Below, in pieces: positions 42,120 through 51,248 of a DNA stretch of 54,702 bases. Source of the DNA: Deltaproteobacteria bacterium (GTDB taxonomy: Bacteria; Desulfobacterota; Desulfobulbia; Desulfobulbales; Desulfurivibrionaceae). Every line of letters begins with the position of its first letter. The first letter of the stretch is position 1. A program made the position numbers and the translations under genes. The stretch is from positions 1-54,702 of the forward strand of contig JAJZRO010000016.1 of NCBI GenBank assembly GCA_021802645.1, read 5' to 3'. The notes below the pieces were generated by a model. It was not told the DNA's origin, ran no database searches, and worked only from the letters and a program-made list of their open reading frames with translations.

Positions 42120-42497
42120 ATGAACAGCAAAGTTTTTCTCGCCGCCCGCAAAAAATTGAACAAAACCCAGAAGGAGATGGCCGAGTTGCTGGGCTCATCC
42201 ATCAAGGCGGTCCACAGTTACGAACAAGGCTGGCGCTCCATCCCGGCCCATGTGGAGCGTCAGATCTACTTCCTCCTCTCCCGTCACCGCCTGCTGCACG
42301 CCAAACCGCCCAAGGCCTGCTGGACCATCAAGAAATGTCCGCCCGCCCGCAAGAAAAAATGTCCTGCCTGGGAATTCCGCGCCGGCGAACTCTGCTGGTT
42401 CATCAACGGCACCATCTGCGAATGCAAGGCCCAGTCCAACTGGAAGGAAAAGATGCAAATCTGCCAGGAATGCGAGGTGCTCGCTCCGCTGCTCTAG
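42120..42497 (+). CDS. HTH (XRE-like) regulator with two-CW-like cysteine domain
   Basis: The 125-residue protein has an N-terminal helix-turn-helix (about 5-60; LNKTQKEMAELLGSSIKAVH) of XRE/Cro type, followed by a cysteine-rich domain at residues 67-118. The cysteine order is C-W-x4-C, K-C-P, L-C-W, G-T-x-C-x-C, C-x2-C, matching the domain inserted in the histidine kinase at 30605-32191. It may bind a metal or iron-sulfur cluster and change DNA binding with redox state. The ATG at 42120 was chosen because the promoter candidate at 42049-42079 excludes the upstream ATG at 42060, and the HTH begins right after it. The cysK gene follows after 150 bases. Confidence 0.85.
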   Translation: MNSKVFLAARKKLNKTQKEMAELLGSSIKAVHSYEQGWRSIPAHVERQIYFLLSRHRLLHAKPPKACWTIKKCPPARKKKCPAWEFRAGELCWFINGTICECKAQSNWKEKMQICQECEVLAPLL

Positions 42498-42590
42498 CCC
42501 CATCTGCCCCAGCCCCTTCTCCCGCCGGCCGCCCGCGACACGACCACGCCCAGTCCCAGAAATTTCCCGGCGTGCCCATCATGCTCCATC

Positions 42591-42606
42591 TGTGATATCT
42601 TTCACA
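42591..42606. promoter_or_regulatory. CRP/FNR-superfamily operator upstream of cysK
   Basis: TGTGA-TATCTT-TCACA is a perfect match to the 16-base CRP consensus TGTGA-N6-TCACA and also resembles the HcpR-type sites known from sulfate reducers. It lies 42 bases before the cysK ATG and would overlap or sit close to the promoter, so it could activate or repress. Which regulator binds is not shown by this window. Confidence 0.6.
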
Positions 42607-42648
42607 TAGGCCGTTGCCGTTTCTCAAACAAGCCGGGAGGAACCAGCC

Positions 42649-43578
42649 ATGACAGAAACAATCCTCGATGACATTGTCGGCGTGGTGGGTGCGACGCCGC
42701 TGGTTCGCCTCAACCGGATAACCGTCGGGACCGGCGCAGAGGTGCTGGTCAAACTCGAATTCCAAAATCCCCTCGGCAGCGTGAAGGACCGCATCGGCAA
42801 GGCGATGCTCGCCGCGGCGGTACAGAAGGGGAGAATCACCCCGGCCACGACCATCGTCGAACCAACCAGCGGCAACACCGGCATCGCTTTGGCTTTCATT
42901 TGCGCGGCCAAAGGCTATCGGCTCATCCTCACCATGCCGGAGACCATGAGCCTGGAACGCCGGGCCTTGCTCAAACACCTGGGCGCCGAAGTGATACTCA
43001 CCCCCGGCAGCGAAGGGATGCGGGGCGCCATTGCCAGGGCGGAGGAACTGACCGCCGCCAGTGCGGACAGTTTCATGCCCAACCAGTTTGCCAACCCCGC
43101 CAATCCGGAAATCCATCGCCGCACCACGGCCGAGGAGATCTGGCGCGATACCGGCGGCAAGGTCGACATCTTCGTAGCTGGGGTGGGCACGGGTGGCACC
43201 CTCACCGGAGTAGGCGAGGCGTTGAAGGCCCGCAGACTGGGCTTTAAGGCCATCGCGGTGGAGCCGGCCGATTCACCGGTACTTTCCGGCGGCAAGCCAG
43301 GGCCGCACAAAATCCAGGGCATCGGCGCCGGCTTTGTCCCGCCGGTCTTGAACACCGGCATCATCGATGAGGTTGTCACCGTCCGGAACGAGGAGGCCTT
43401 TGCCATGTCTCGGCGACTGGCCAAGGAGGAAGGCATTCTCTGCGGCATCTCCGCCGGGGCCAATGTCCACGCCGCCTTCCAGGTCGCAGCCCGGCCGGAA
43501 AATCGCGGCAAGAGGATCGTCACCGTCATCTGCGACACCGGCGAACGCTATCTCTCCACCGACCTTTTTCTCAAATAA
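42649..43578 (+). CDS. cysK: Cysteine synthase (O-acetylserine sulfhydrylase)
   Basis: CysK makes L-cysteine from O-acetylserine and sulfide, with pyridoxal phosphate, in the cytoplasm. The 309-residue protein has the PLP-binding Lys in [14 protein letters not shown] (about residue 46), the substrate loop [12 protein letters not shown], the phosphate-binding [15 protein letters not shown] and [11 protein letters not shown] near the C-terminus. Length and motifs are those of the CysK-A group. GGGAGGAA is 8 bases before the ATG at 42649. A CRP-type palindrome lies upstream, and the cysteine-cluster HTH regulator precedes it on the same strand. Confidence 0.96.
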   Translation: MTETILDDIVGVVGATPLVRLNRITVGTGAEVLVKLEFQNPLGSVKDRIGKAMLAAAVQKGRITPATTIVEPTSGNTGIALAFICAAKGYRLILTMPETMSLERRALLKHLGAEVILTPGSEGMRGAIARAEELTAASADSFMPNQFANPANPEIHRRTTAEEIWRDTGGKVDIFVAGVGTGGTLTGVGEALKARRLGFKAIAVEPADSPVLSGGKPGPHKIQGIGAGFVPPVLNTGIIDEVVTVRNEEAFAMSRRLAKEEGILCGISAGANVHAAFQVAARPENRGKRIVTVICDTGERYLSTDLFLK

Positions 43579-43600
43579 TCCGCATTCCCCGGCGCCAGCC

Positions 43601-44317
43601 TCACAGATCGTAGAGAATTCCTTGGCGATGCAACTGGTTGCGCCGCGCCGGATAATCGGGCAGGAGTGCCGCGACCTGCGTCCAGAAGACAGCGGAATGG
43701 TCGCGCCGCTTGAGGTGGCAAAGTTCGTGCACCACCACGTATTCAATGAGTTCGAGGGGGGCCATGGCCAGTCGCCAGGCGAAATTGAGCCGGCCATTCG
43801 CGCCGCAACTCCCCCAGCGCCGCCGGGCACTGGTGATGGAGAATGGCGGCGGGACCACCCCCAGGATAGCGCTGTAATGCCTGACCAGCCCATTGATCAC
43901 GCCCCTCGCGGTGGTGCGGTACCAGTCGGCGAGAGCCGCCCTGATCGCGGCCTCACGGTTTTTTTCCGTGATCGGCGGCAGGGCAACATGGAGTTCCGCC
44001 CCCTGGGCAATCACGCCACGCCAGGGGCATCCGTGAGGTACCACCACCAGTTCCTTGACCTCGCCCAACACCAACACCTTCCTGCCCGAGTCAAGGACAG
44101 CGGGGACCGCTGCCGCCGGCAGGGCGGCAAGCTTTCTGGTCAACCAGGGCAGGCATTTGTTGACCCCCTCCTGGATCGCCGCCTCGCTCAGGGAACGCGG
44201 CACCCGGACAATCACCTCCTGGCGGCAGGTGAGTTCCACGCCGATGCTCTTTTTCCGGCTGGTTCGGCGGATAATGAGCGGCAGCGCCCGGTTATTCACC
44301 TCAATGATTCTGCTCAT
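43601..44317 (-). CDS. YgjP-like (WLM/DUF45) zinc metallopeptidase
   Basis: This 238-residue cytoplasmic protein has the HExxH zinc motif HELCHLKRRDHSAVFW near residue 190, the block KRRDHSAVFW being typical of YgjP/DUF45 proteins, and the preceding SARRRWGSCGANGRLNFAWRL element. Family members are linked to protein or nucleic-acid modification systems in some genomes, but the cellular role is unknown. The ATG at 44317 (MSRIIEV) was chosen because an upstream extension of 44 residues is unconserved. It is convergent with cysK, with 22 bases between stops. Confidence 0.85.
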   Translation of the reverse strand: MSRIIEVNNRALPLIIRRTSRKKSIGVELTCRQEVIVRVPRSLSEAAIQEGVNKCLPWLTRKLAALPAAAVPAVLDSGRKVLVLGEVKELVVVPHGCPWRGVIAQGAELHVALPPITEKNREAAIRAALADWYRTTARGVINGLVRHYSAILGVVPPPFSITSARRRWGSCGANGRLNFAWRLAMAPLELIEYVVVHELCHLKRRDHSAVFWTQVAALLPDYPARRNQLHRQGILYDL

Positions 44318-44363
44318 CCCCGCCTCCCGGCTCAACCTTCCGCGCCCGCGCCGCAACAACCAT

Positions 44364-44392
44364 TTGACAAAACCCCCGCTATCATTTAGAAA
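44364..44392 (+). promoter_or_regulatory. Candidate promoter of msbA
   Basis: A perfect -35 TTGACA (44364-44369), a 17-base spacer and TAGAAA (44387-44392, four of six) point to the msbA gene, leaving a leader of about 110 bases before the ATG at 44510. It lies in the divergent gap between the metallopeptidase and msbA. Confidence 0.45.
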
Positions 44393-44509
44393 ACCCTCCA
44401 GAAAAGTAATGCAACCTTCACGGTAACGCGACATTTTTCCTCCCGTCACCGTCGCACGATGTTCTTAACCCGGCCTTCCCTCGGCTTAGGCCGAACAGCC
44501 TGGATTGCG

Positions 44510-46240
44510 ATGCACACCAGAGAACTGATTACGAAACTTCTGCGACTCACCCGGCCCTACCGGCCGCAATTGACCATCGCCACCATCTGCATGGTCCTGG
44601 TGTCCGGCCTCGCCTCGGCCCAGGCCTACATGATCAAGCCCATGCTTGACGATATCTTCGTCAACAAGGACCGCTGGCTGCTCAATATCTTTCCTCTGGT
44701 CCTCATCGCGGTCTTTTTCTTCAAGGGGATCTTCAGCTACTTTGCCACCTCGCTGCTCGATACTGTCGGCCAGAAGATCATCCGCGATATCCGCAAAAAG
44801 ATCTTTGTCCATATCCACACCCTGCCGATTTCCTTTTTCCATAACACCCCCACCGGCGAACTCATCGCCCGGGTGATCAACGACGCAACCCTGATCCAAA
44901 TGGCGGTTTCCCGCGCCCTCATCGGCGTCTTCAAGGATCTCTTCCAGGTCTTCGGCCTGGTCGGTGTGGTCTTTTACCTCAACTGGAGGCTGGCCTTGGC
45001 CGCCTTTGTCTTTCTGCCGCTCTCCTTCGTGCCGGTGGCCTACTTCAGCCGCAAATTCCGCAAACTTTCCATCACCAACCAGCAGACCGTGGCCCAGGTA
45101 ACCAACCTCATGCACGAAACCATCACCGGCCACCGCATCGTCAAGGCCTTTGGCATGGAGCAGTATGAGGCCAAACGCTTTGCCGACACCATCGACCGTC
45201 TTTTCTCCGTCATCGCCAAGGACATCCGTATGAACAGCCTCCAGTCGCCGATGATGGAATTCCTGGGCGGCCTCGGCATCACCGCGGTGATCTGGTACGG
45301 CGGCCAGCAGGTCATTGCCGGTCAATCCACCCCCGGCATCTTCTTCTCGTTCGTCACCTCGCTGATCATGATCTACAACCCCATCAAAGGGGTGAGCAAT
45401 ATCAACAGTCCCGTGCAGCAAGGGCTGGCCGCGGCCGAACGCATCTTCACGCTGCTCGACACCACCCCCTCGATCCAGGACAAGCCGGGCGCCATGGCCC
45501 TGCCGCCCTTCCGCCAGGCCATTGCCTTCGATCACGTCACCTTCAGCTATGACGGCAAACATCCGGTGTTGCGCGACATCAATCTCCGCGTCCGGGCCGG
45601 CGAGGTGCTCGCCTTGGTGGGCACCAGTGGCGGCGGCAAGACCAGCCTGGTCAATCTCATCCCCCGTTTCTTCGAGGTGGATTCCGGCGCTCTCACCATC
45701 GACGGCCACGATATCCGGGACGTGACCCAAAAATCCCTGCGCGAACAGATTGCCATCGTCTCCCAACAGACAATCCTCTTCAACGACACCATCAGGAACA
45801 ACATCGCCTACGGCGATCCGGATCGCCCCATGGCGGAGATCAGCGCCGCAGCCAAGGCGGCCCATGCCCTGGATTTTATCAATGCATTTCCCGACGGATT
45901 TGATACCCTGATCGGTGAATCCGGTGCCCGGCTTTCCGGCGGTCAACAGCAACGCATCTCCATTGCCCGGGCGCTTTTGAAAAACGCGCCGATCCTCATC
46001 CTGGACGAGGCGACCTCGGCACTCGACACGGAATCGGAACGGGAGGTGCAGACCGCACTCGAAAACCTGATGCAGAACCGCACCACCTTTGTCATCGCCC
46101 ATCGCCTCTCCACCATCCGCAATGCGGACCGGATTATCGTGATTCAGGAGGGACGAATTGTCGAAGAAGGACGGCATGAAGAGTTGCTGGCTGCCAAAGG
46201 GGTCTACACCACCCTCCACTCCATGCAATTTGCCCAATAG
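44510..46240 (+). CDS. msbA: Lipid A / glycolipid flippase-type ABC exporter (MsbA)
   Basis: The 576-residue protein is an ABC half-transporter with the transmembrane domain first: six helices (about 1-315) and then the nucleotide-binding domain. Walker A is GTSGGGKTSL (about 375), the signature LSGGQQQRISIARALLK and Walker B ILILDEATSALD, followed by the His switch in VIAHRLSTIRN. MsbA moves lipid A-core across the inner membrane; related proteins export other lipid-linked glycans. The ATG at 44510 (MHTRELITK) is a better start than the frame opening at 44459. It leads the surface polysaccharide region, 30 bases before the UDP-glucuronate decarboxylase gene. Confidence 0.9.
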   Translation: MHTRELITKLLRLTRPYRPQLTIATICMVLVSGLASAQAYMIKPMLDDIFVNKDRWLLNIFPLVLIAVFFFKGIFSYFATSLLDTVGQKIIRDIRKKIFVHIHTLPISFFHNTPTGELIARVINDATLIQMAVSRALIGVFKDLFQVFGLVGVVFYLNWRLALAAFVFLPLSFVPVAYFSRKFRKLSITNQQTVAQVTNLMHETITGHRIVKAFGMEQYEAKRFADTIDRLFSVIAKDIRMNSLQSPMMEFLGGLGITAVIWYGGQQVIAGQSTPGIFFSFVTSLIMIYNPIKGVSNINSPVQQGLAAAERIFTLLDTTPSIQDKPGAMALPPFRQAIAFDHVTFSYDGKHPVLRDINLRVRAGEVLALVGTSGGGKTSLVNLIPRFFEVDSGALTIDGHDIRDVTQKSLREQIAIVSQQTILFNDTIRNNIAYGDPDRPMAEISAAAKAAHALDFINAFPDGFDTLIGESGARLSGGQQQRISIARALLKNAPILILDEATSALDTESEREVQTALENLMQNRTTFVIAHRLSTIRNADRIIVIQEGRIVEEGRHEELLAAKGVYTTLHSMQFAQ

Positions 46241-46270
46241 CGCATCATCACAGCACGCCATGAGGCCGGA

Positions 46271-47224
46271 ATGTACGAATTGCAACGCAGAAGAATATTG
46301 ATCACCGGCGGGGCCGGCTTTCTCGGCTCGCACCTGTGCGAGAGACTGCTCAACGACGGCCATGATGTCCTCTGTGTCGATAACTTCTTCACCGGCACCA
46401 AGGACAATATTCTTCACCTCCTCGATAACCCGCACTTCGAACTGCTGCGCCATGACGTGACCTTTCCCCTCTATGTGGAGGTCGACGAGATCTACAACCT
46501 GGCCTGTCCCGCCTCCCCCATCCACTATCAATTCGATCCGGTGCAGACGACCAAAACCAGCGTCCACGGGGCCATCAACATGCTGGGGCTCGCCAAACGG
46601 GTGAAGGCCAAAATCTTCCAGGCCTCCACCAGCGAGGTATACGGCGACCCCCAGATCCATCCCCAACCGGAGAGTTACTGGGGCCACGTCAACCCCATTG
46701 GCTATCGTTCCTGCTACGACGAGGGCAAACGCTGCGCCGAGACCCTCTTCTTCGACTATCACCGGCAACACAACCTGCGCATCAAGGTCGGCCGCATCTT
46801 CAACACCTACGGCCCGAAGATGCACCCCAACGACGGCCGGGTGGTCTCCAACTTCATCATGCAGGCCCTGCAAAACCAGCCCATCACCGTCTACGGCGAT
46901 GGGCTGCAAAGCCGCTCCTTCTGTTATGTCGACGACCTCATCGAAGGTTTTGTCCGGCTGATGCACTCGCCAGACGATTTCACCGGTCCGGTCAATCTGG
47001 GCAATCCAGGAGAATTCACCATCCGGGAACTGGCGGAAAAGGTGATTGCCTTGACCAATTCCAAGTCGGAGATTGTCTTGAAACCGCTCCCCTGCGACGA
47101 TCCGCAGCAACGGCAGCCGGATATTACCCTGGCCCGGGAGAAACTGGGCTGGGAACCCCGGATACGCCTTGAAGAAGGGTTGCGCAACACCATCCCTTAT
47201 TTCGAGCGGCTGTTAAGCAGGTAA
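46271..47224 (+). CDS. UDP-glucuronate decarboxylase (UDP-xylose synthase)
   Basis: The 317-residue extended short-chain dehydrogenase binds NAD through [15 protein letters not shown] and has the catalytic Ser/Thr-Tyr-Lys set in STSEVYG and [23 protein letters not shown] is the signature of UDP-xylose synthases, distinguishing them from dTDP-glucose dehydratases. The enzyme oxidises and decarboxylates UDP-glucuronate to UDP-xylose. This suggests that xylose or a derivative enters the surface glycan built by neighbouring genes. The ATG at 46271 is close after msbA, so both are probably co-transcribed. Confidence 0.94.
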   Translation: MYELQRRRILITGGAGFLGSHLCERLLNDGHDVLCVDNFFTGTKDNILHLLDNPHFELLRHDVTFPLYVEVDEIYNLACPASPIHYQFDPVQTTKTSVHGAINMLGLAKRVKAKIFQASTSEVYGDPQIHPQPESYWGHVNPIGYRSCYDEGKRCAETLFFDYHRQHNLRIKVGRIFNTYGPKMHPNDGRVVSNFIMQALQNQPITVYGDGLQSRSFCYVDDLIEGFVRLMHSPDDFTGPVNLGNPGEFTIRELAEKVIALTNSKSEIVLKPLPCDDPQQRQPDITLAREKLGWEPRIRLEEGLRNTIPYFERLLSR

Positions 47225-47283
47225 GGCGATCCGCCCCTCCTTGTCCGATCAAATCAAACAAGTCCCGTTGTCTGCGGCAAACG

Positions 47284-48123
47284 ATGCAGCATCACGCGAT
47301 TGAAACCACAGCCCGGTGTCTCGTTTGCGGGGGAGACTCCTTCGCGCCACTGATTAGCATTGGCGCCTGGACAGTGCAGAAATGCGGCCAGTGCGGCCAC
47401 GGCGTTGTGTCGCCCTTCCCTGATTACGAGCAACTGGCAAAGCTCTACGATGATGCCTACTTTACAAAGCGTTATCATGAGCCGCTGCGCCGGGACAACC
47501 CCGCCTTTACCAAGCGTATTCGCCAAGAAGCGCACCGCGTCCGTTTTGTAAAACGATTTTGTCGGCACGGCCATTTGCTGGATGTCGGCTGCGGCAGCGG
47601 CTACTTCCTCTTCGCCGCCCGGCAGGCCGGATTCCGTCCGGTCGGCACCGACCTGACCGAGACCAATCGGCGTTATATCGAGTCCGAGCTGGGCGAGCAG
47701 CTCTTAGTCGGCGATCTCGAGACACTGCCGGTGGCAGCCGAGACATTCGATGTCATCACCCTCTGGCACACCCTGGAGCACCATCCGGATCCGGCAGGCA
47801 GCGTGAGGCAATGCCTCCGCTGGCTGAAAAAAGATGGAACCTTGATCGTCGAAGTTCCCAACCACGATTCCATCGATGCCCAGCGATATGGAGCCCAATG
47901 GCCCAACTGGGATCTCCCATTTCATCTGCACCATTTCACGGAAGAGAGTCTGCGGCGATTGCTTCAGGAGGTAGTAGGGCTACGCGTGGTGGCGGTAAAG
48001 AATTACCGTTCAGACTACGTCCGCGAGAAGGTAACGCGCACCGGCATTCTGGCGCCTTTTGCGAGATTGATCGCAAGATGGTATAAAGGGAGCGGTGTGC
48101 TGATGGCGTGCCGGAGGGGGTAA
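47284..48123 (+). CDS. Class I SAM-dependent methyltransferase with N-terminal zinc ribbon
   Basis: The 279-residue protein has an N-terminal zinc-binding motif (CLVCGG and CGQCGHG) followed by a class I methyltransferase domain with LLDVGCGSGYFLFAARQAG (SAM motif I, about residue 98) and LWHTLEHHPDPAG (motif post II). Such proteins are common in polysaccharide and nonribosomal-like clusters, often acting on sugars or lipid-linked intermediates; the substrate here is unknown. It is 59 bases after the UDP-glucuronate decarboxylase gene. The ATG at 47284 puts the zinc ribbon directly at the N-terminus. Confidence 0.87.
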   Translation: MQHHAIETTARCLVCGGDSFAPLISIGAWTVQKCGQCGHGVVSPFPDYEQLAKLYDDAYFTKRYHEPLRRDNPAFTKRIRQEAHRVRFVKRFCRHGHLLDVGCGSGYFLFAARQAGFRPVGTDLTETNRRYIESELGEQLLVGDLETLPVAAETFDVITLWHTLEHHPDPAGSVRQCLRWLKKDGTLIVEVPNHDSIDAQRYGAQWPNWDLPFHLHHFTEESLRRLLQEVVGLRVVAVKNYRSDYVREKVTRTGILAPFARLIARWYKGSGVLMACRRG

Positions 48124-48233
48124 CGCCTTCCATCCTGCTTTCGCCGGAAGCACTCGTCCTGCCTCCTCACTGCTGGGCCACTGGGCGAGACAGCAGATCA
48201 GGCGCGACCCAAGACAACGTATCCATAATCTCA

Positions 48234-49115
48234 ATGACCAACTCCGTTACCCCCTTCCCCATCGATCTTTCGATTATCATTGTCAACTACAATACTGCGG
48301 AGTTGCTGCAGGGATGTCTTGAGTCCGTGCTAACACAGACCGGCATTTCCTTTGAGATCTTCGTTGTCGACAACGCCTCCCACGACGACAGCGTCGCCCG
48401 GGTAAAAAAACATTTTCCCGCGGTCAACCTTCTTGCCAGCCCCACCAACCTCGGCTTTGCCAAGGCCAACAACCTCGCCTTGCGACAGGCAACAGGCCGC
48501 TTCATCTATTTCCTCAACCCGGATACCGAAGTCACACCCGGCTGCTTCAGCGCCATGCTCACCTATATGGACGCGCATCCGGCAGTCGGCATGGCGGGGA
48601 CACGGGTAATCTTTCCCGACGGACGGCCGCAATCCTCGGTGGAATATTCCTATCCCGGCGACCGCTATGCGCGTCAAGAAACAACGGGCCTGCCGGGAAC
48701 AATCGCGTGGCTGCTTGGCGCCAGCCTCATCGCCCGCCCGGAGGTCTTGGCCCGTACCGGCGGCTTCGACGAACGTTTTTTTCTTTATGGGGAGGATGTG
48801 GACCTGGGATTCATGGTGCGCAAGCTCGGTTGGGAGCTTGGCTTCATCGCTGAGGCCTGCATTGTTCACTGGGAAGGGCAGAGCGAGCGGCGGAGCCTGC
48901 CGATTCAGGTCCTGCGCAAAAAACTTGCCGCGGAGTTGTTGTTTTACCAGAAGCACTATACAGTGCGCAGCATTACACGAATCAAACGGATCAACCGCCT
49001 CAAGGCGAACTGGCGCCTGCTCACCCTCCGGCTCGCCCTGCCGTTTGTCCGGGACCGAGAGAAGCAGCGCCAGCAAATCGGCCGGTATCAAACAATCAGG
49101 GAAATGCTCTCGTAA
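48234..49115 (+). CDS. Glycosyltransferase family 2 (rhamnosyltransferase-like)
   Basis: The 293-residue protein has a GT-A fold with SIIIVNYNTAELLQGCLESV at the N-terminus, VVDNASHDDSV and the metal-binding NPDTEV (DxD variant). LGASLIARPEVLARTGGFDERFFLYGEDVDLGFM is the conserved late block of rhamnosyltransferase-like GT2 proteins. It transfers a sugar to a lipid-linked glycan on the cytoplasmic side. The ATG at 48234 (MTNSVTP) was taken because the open frame upstream overlaps the methyltransferase end without homology. Its stop is 10 bases from the stop of the convergent gene at 49125. Confidence 0.92.
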   Translation: MTNSVTPFPIDLSIIIVNYNTAELLQGCLESVLTQTGISFEIFVVDNASHDDSVARVKKHFPAVNLLASPTNLGFAKANNLALRQATGRFIYFLNPDTEVTPGCFSAMLTYMDAHPAVGMAGTRVIFPDGRPQSSVEYSYPGDRYARQETTGLPGTIAWLLGASLIARPEVLARTGGFDERFFLYGEDVDLGFMVRKLGWELGFIAEACIVHWEGQSERRSLPIQVLRKKLAAELLFYQKHYTVRSITRIKRINRLKANWRLLTLRLALPFVRDREKQRQQIGRYQTIREMLS

Positions 49116-49124
49116 GCGGTTCCG

Positions 49125-50294
49125 TTAGGCGGACACCTGCGCCAAGACCCCCAAGAGGGAAAAGACCCTTTCGAAGCGTTTTCCCCACGTATGCTCCGCC
49201 AGCGCCCGTTGGTAGCCACGCTGCCGGATCGCCGCGGCCTGTTCCGGATTGTTCAGCAGCCACCGTATTTGCACAATGAGGTCCGCAACGTCGCGATAGG
49301 TGACAATCTCCTCGCGGAGGCGGTAACACCGCTCCAATTCGGGGTGATATTCAGTCAGGTACAGACCTCCGCTCATCGGCACCTCGAAGTCCCTGCCCTT
49401 CAGGCAATAGGTGGCGTTGAGCCCATCGACGCCGCCGAAGCCCAGATTGATCCGGCTACGGGAATAGAGGCGCACCATCTCTTCACTGGTCAATGGCCCA
49501 TTCGGCCAACCAAAACCGTACGCCTCCACCGCGATGCCCGCCTGCCGCAGCTGCTCGATGATCACCGGGCGGTTGCCGTAACATTGGCCGACAAAGGAGA
49601 CGTCAATAGTGCGGGCGACGTCGTGCGGCCGATGGAAGGCCGGGTTGGCGCCCTCCGGCAAATAAAGCGGCAGCGCGCCTTCGACGCAGTACTTTTCCAA
49701 GGCGTCTTCTGTGCTTGTCCAGCAGAGATGGAAATGGCGGCAGATATCCCGGTTGCCCATGGCGAGGCCGTGGCGGATCCGACCGACAAAGGACTCCTTG
49801 TCGTTTAAGGCGAGGTTGACCATCGGTATATTGAGTTCCGCCAGTGACGCCATGGTTTCCGGCGAAACAAGCTCGCCGGAAAGGTACGCGAAGATGCAAT
49901 CGATGCCCTCGGTCGCCTGCCACTGGCGCACCCGTTCGAGGAGGGCGGCGTTCATTGCCTCCTTGCGGCCACCATGCCACCCCTTGCGCTGGTGGTCAAA
50001 TTCCTCGCCCCAGTCGAAATGCCGCACCGTGCCAAACAGCCGCAGGGACGGCAGCAACGCCTCGTTTTCCCAATTGTAATGATGGTAAATGGCGAGGATC
50101 TTCAGAGCCCCCTTGGGTTTCGGGAGCAGATGCGGCAGACGGTTCCGCACCGTCGCCTGGATGACATCGGGCGACGGAATAACCAATCCCCGGCGCCGGA
50201 ACTCCTGCCGGTAAAAGGCGAGTTCCCGCGCCAGCCGCCGGTTGTTGCGCCAGGCCCGAAACCGCCTCCGATACGGCCGCAAGGGATCATTCAT
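49125..50294 (-). CDS. Glycosyltransferase with CgeB-like/GT-B C-terminal domain
   Basis: The 389-residue protein has an N-terminal Rossmann-like part (ILAIYHHYNWENEALLPSL) and a C-terminal GT-B domain with DVSFVGQCYGNRPVIIEQL, RLYSRSRINLGFGG and EVPMSGGLYLTEYHPELERC, the pattern of Glyco_trans_1_2 and CgeB-like proteins. The acceptor and donor sugars are unknown. It is the last of the minus-strand glycan genes and starts 8 bases inside the end of the GT-D-like gene. Confidence 0.85.
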   Translation of the reverse strand: MNDPLRPYRRRFRAWRNNRRLARELAFYRQEFRRRGLVIPSPDVIQATVRNRLPHLLPKPKGALKILAIYHHYNWENEALLPSLRLFGTVRHFDWGEEFDHQRKGWHGGRKEAMNAALLERVRQWQATEGIDCIFAYLSGELVSPETMASLAELNIPMVNLALNDKESFVGRIRHGLAMGNRDICRHFHLCWTSTEDALEKYCVEGALPLYLPEGANPAFHRPHDVARTIDVSFVGQCYGNRPVIIEQLRQAGIAVEAYGFGWPNGPLTSEEMVRLYSRSRINLGFGGVDGLNATYCLKGRDFEVPMSGGLYLTEYHPELERCYRLREEIVTYRDVADLIVQIRWLLNNPEQAAAIRQRGYQRALAEHTWGKRFERVFSLLGVLAQVSA

Positions 50295-51237
50295 GACCTG
50301 GCGGCTCCTGGCCTCCCGACGTCGCTTGCCAGAGGGTATAGAGACGAACGCCGTTGGACTTGTCCTCCCGGGCGTTCATCATGTTGAGCACATGACCCCC
50401 ATCAATGGCGGGTACGCCAAAACGCTCAGCGACATCAACACAGACCAAAAGCGCCCCGATGCCAGCCCCCACCAGGAACAGATCAACATCCGCCGGAACA
50501 CGATCGAGTACTGCCTGCCGCATGTCATGCCAACGGGTCGCCACATAGGAATCCGGAATCGCGACAAAGGAAAGCCGCGGCGCACTGCCACGACGGCCGA
50601 ACCACTCCCGGAAGGTCTCGGTATTACAGGTCGAATTGAGAACACAGAGGTGCCGGCCGTCCATCAGGCGGGCAAAACGGTCGGAAGAAAAATACGCATA
50701 GACCGCGTAGAACGGCAGATAGTTTTCGCCGCGCAGGGCAATTTCGTTTTCCCGCAAGAAATCAAGGAAATCAGATGCCGATCCCGCTGGCCGTCGCCAG
50801 AATCTCCACACATTGCGCCGGGACGGCTTGCTGTTCCCGGGATGGATCAGGGGGGCCAGCCGACCAATGCGGCTCAAGGTCCGCAACTTTTCCGCATGGA
50901 TGGGCAGGGCGGAGCGAATCTCACTGATGGATTCGGCTTGGCGGTATAGGCCGTTACATTGAAGGCTCATGGCGTAAAAGGCATATTCGCCGTCGGCAAA
51001 ACGCACCACCGGCAATGGCTTGCGGTGCACGATCCCATCCTGAACGCTGCGGTGGAGCAGATCAAGGCAGGCATCGCCGGCAGGTGCCTCACGGTGCAGC
51101 AGCGAGGTTTCCTCAACGGCCATTTGCGGGCCGAATTGTTGCAACACCGGGCCGTTGTCAATGCCGGCAATGGCGAGACGCCGGAAAGAGAAATCCCCCC
51201 CAGCCAGAAGCTGCTCAAGATAATGCGGTCGCCCCAT
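50287..51237 (-). CDS. GT-D-fold (DUF1792-like) putative glycosyltransferase
   Basis: The 316-residue protein has VVRFADGEYAFY near residue 75, which resembles the R-x-GDGE motif of the GT-D/DUF1792 fold, and a C-terminal block VDLFLVGAGIGALLV and AERFGVPAIDGGHVL, matching the later part of that fold where Asp-x-Gly-His follows. GT-D enzymes transfer sugars in adhesin glycosylation in streptococci; here the role is inferred from motif and context. The Gly of GDGE is Ala (ADGE). The ATG at 51237 (MGRPHY) lies after the stop of the GT4 gene; an upstream extension overlaps that gene. Confidence 0.7.
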   Translation of the reverse strand: MGRPHYLEQLLAGGDFSFRRLAIAGIDNGPVLQQFGPQMAVEETSLLHREAPAGDACLDLLHRSVQDGIVHRKPLPVVRFADGEYAFYAMSLQCNGLYRQAESISEIRSALPIHAEKLRTLSRIGRLAPLIHPGNSKPSRRNVWRFWRRPAGSASDFLDFLRENEIALRGENYLPFYAVYAYFSSDRFARLMDGRHLCVLNSTCNTETFREWFGRRGSAPRLSFVAIPDSYVATRWHDMRQAVLDRVPADVDLFLVGAGIGALLVCVDVAERFGVPAIDGGHVLNMMNAREDKSNGVRLYTLWQATSGGQEPPGHE

Positions 51238-51248
51238 ACGCTGAACCC

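Noticed and set aside
44486-47110. An 874-codon open frame opposite msbA and the decarboxylase
   Set aside because: It spans two well-defined genes and has typical shadow composition without a domain.
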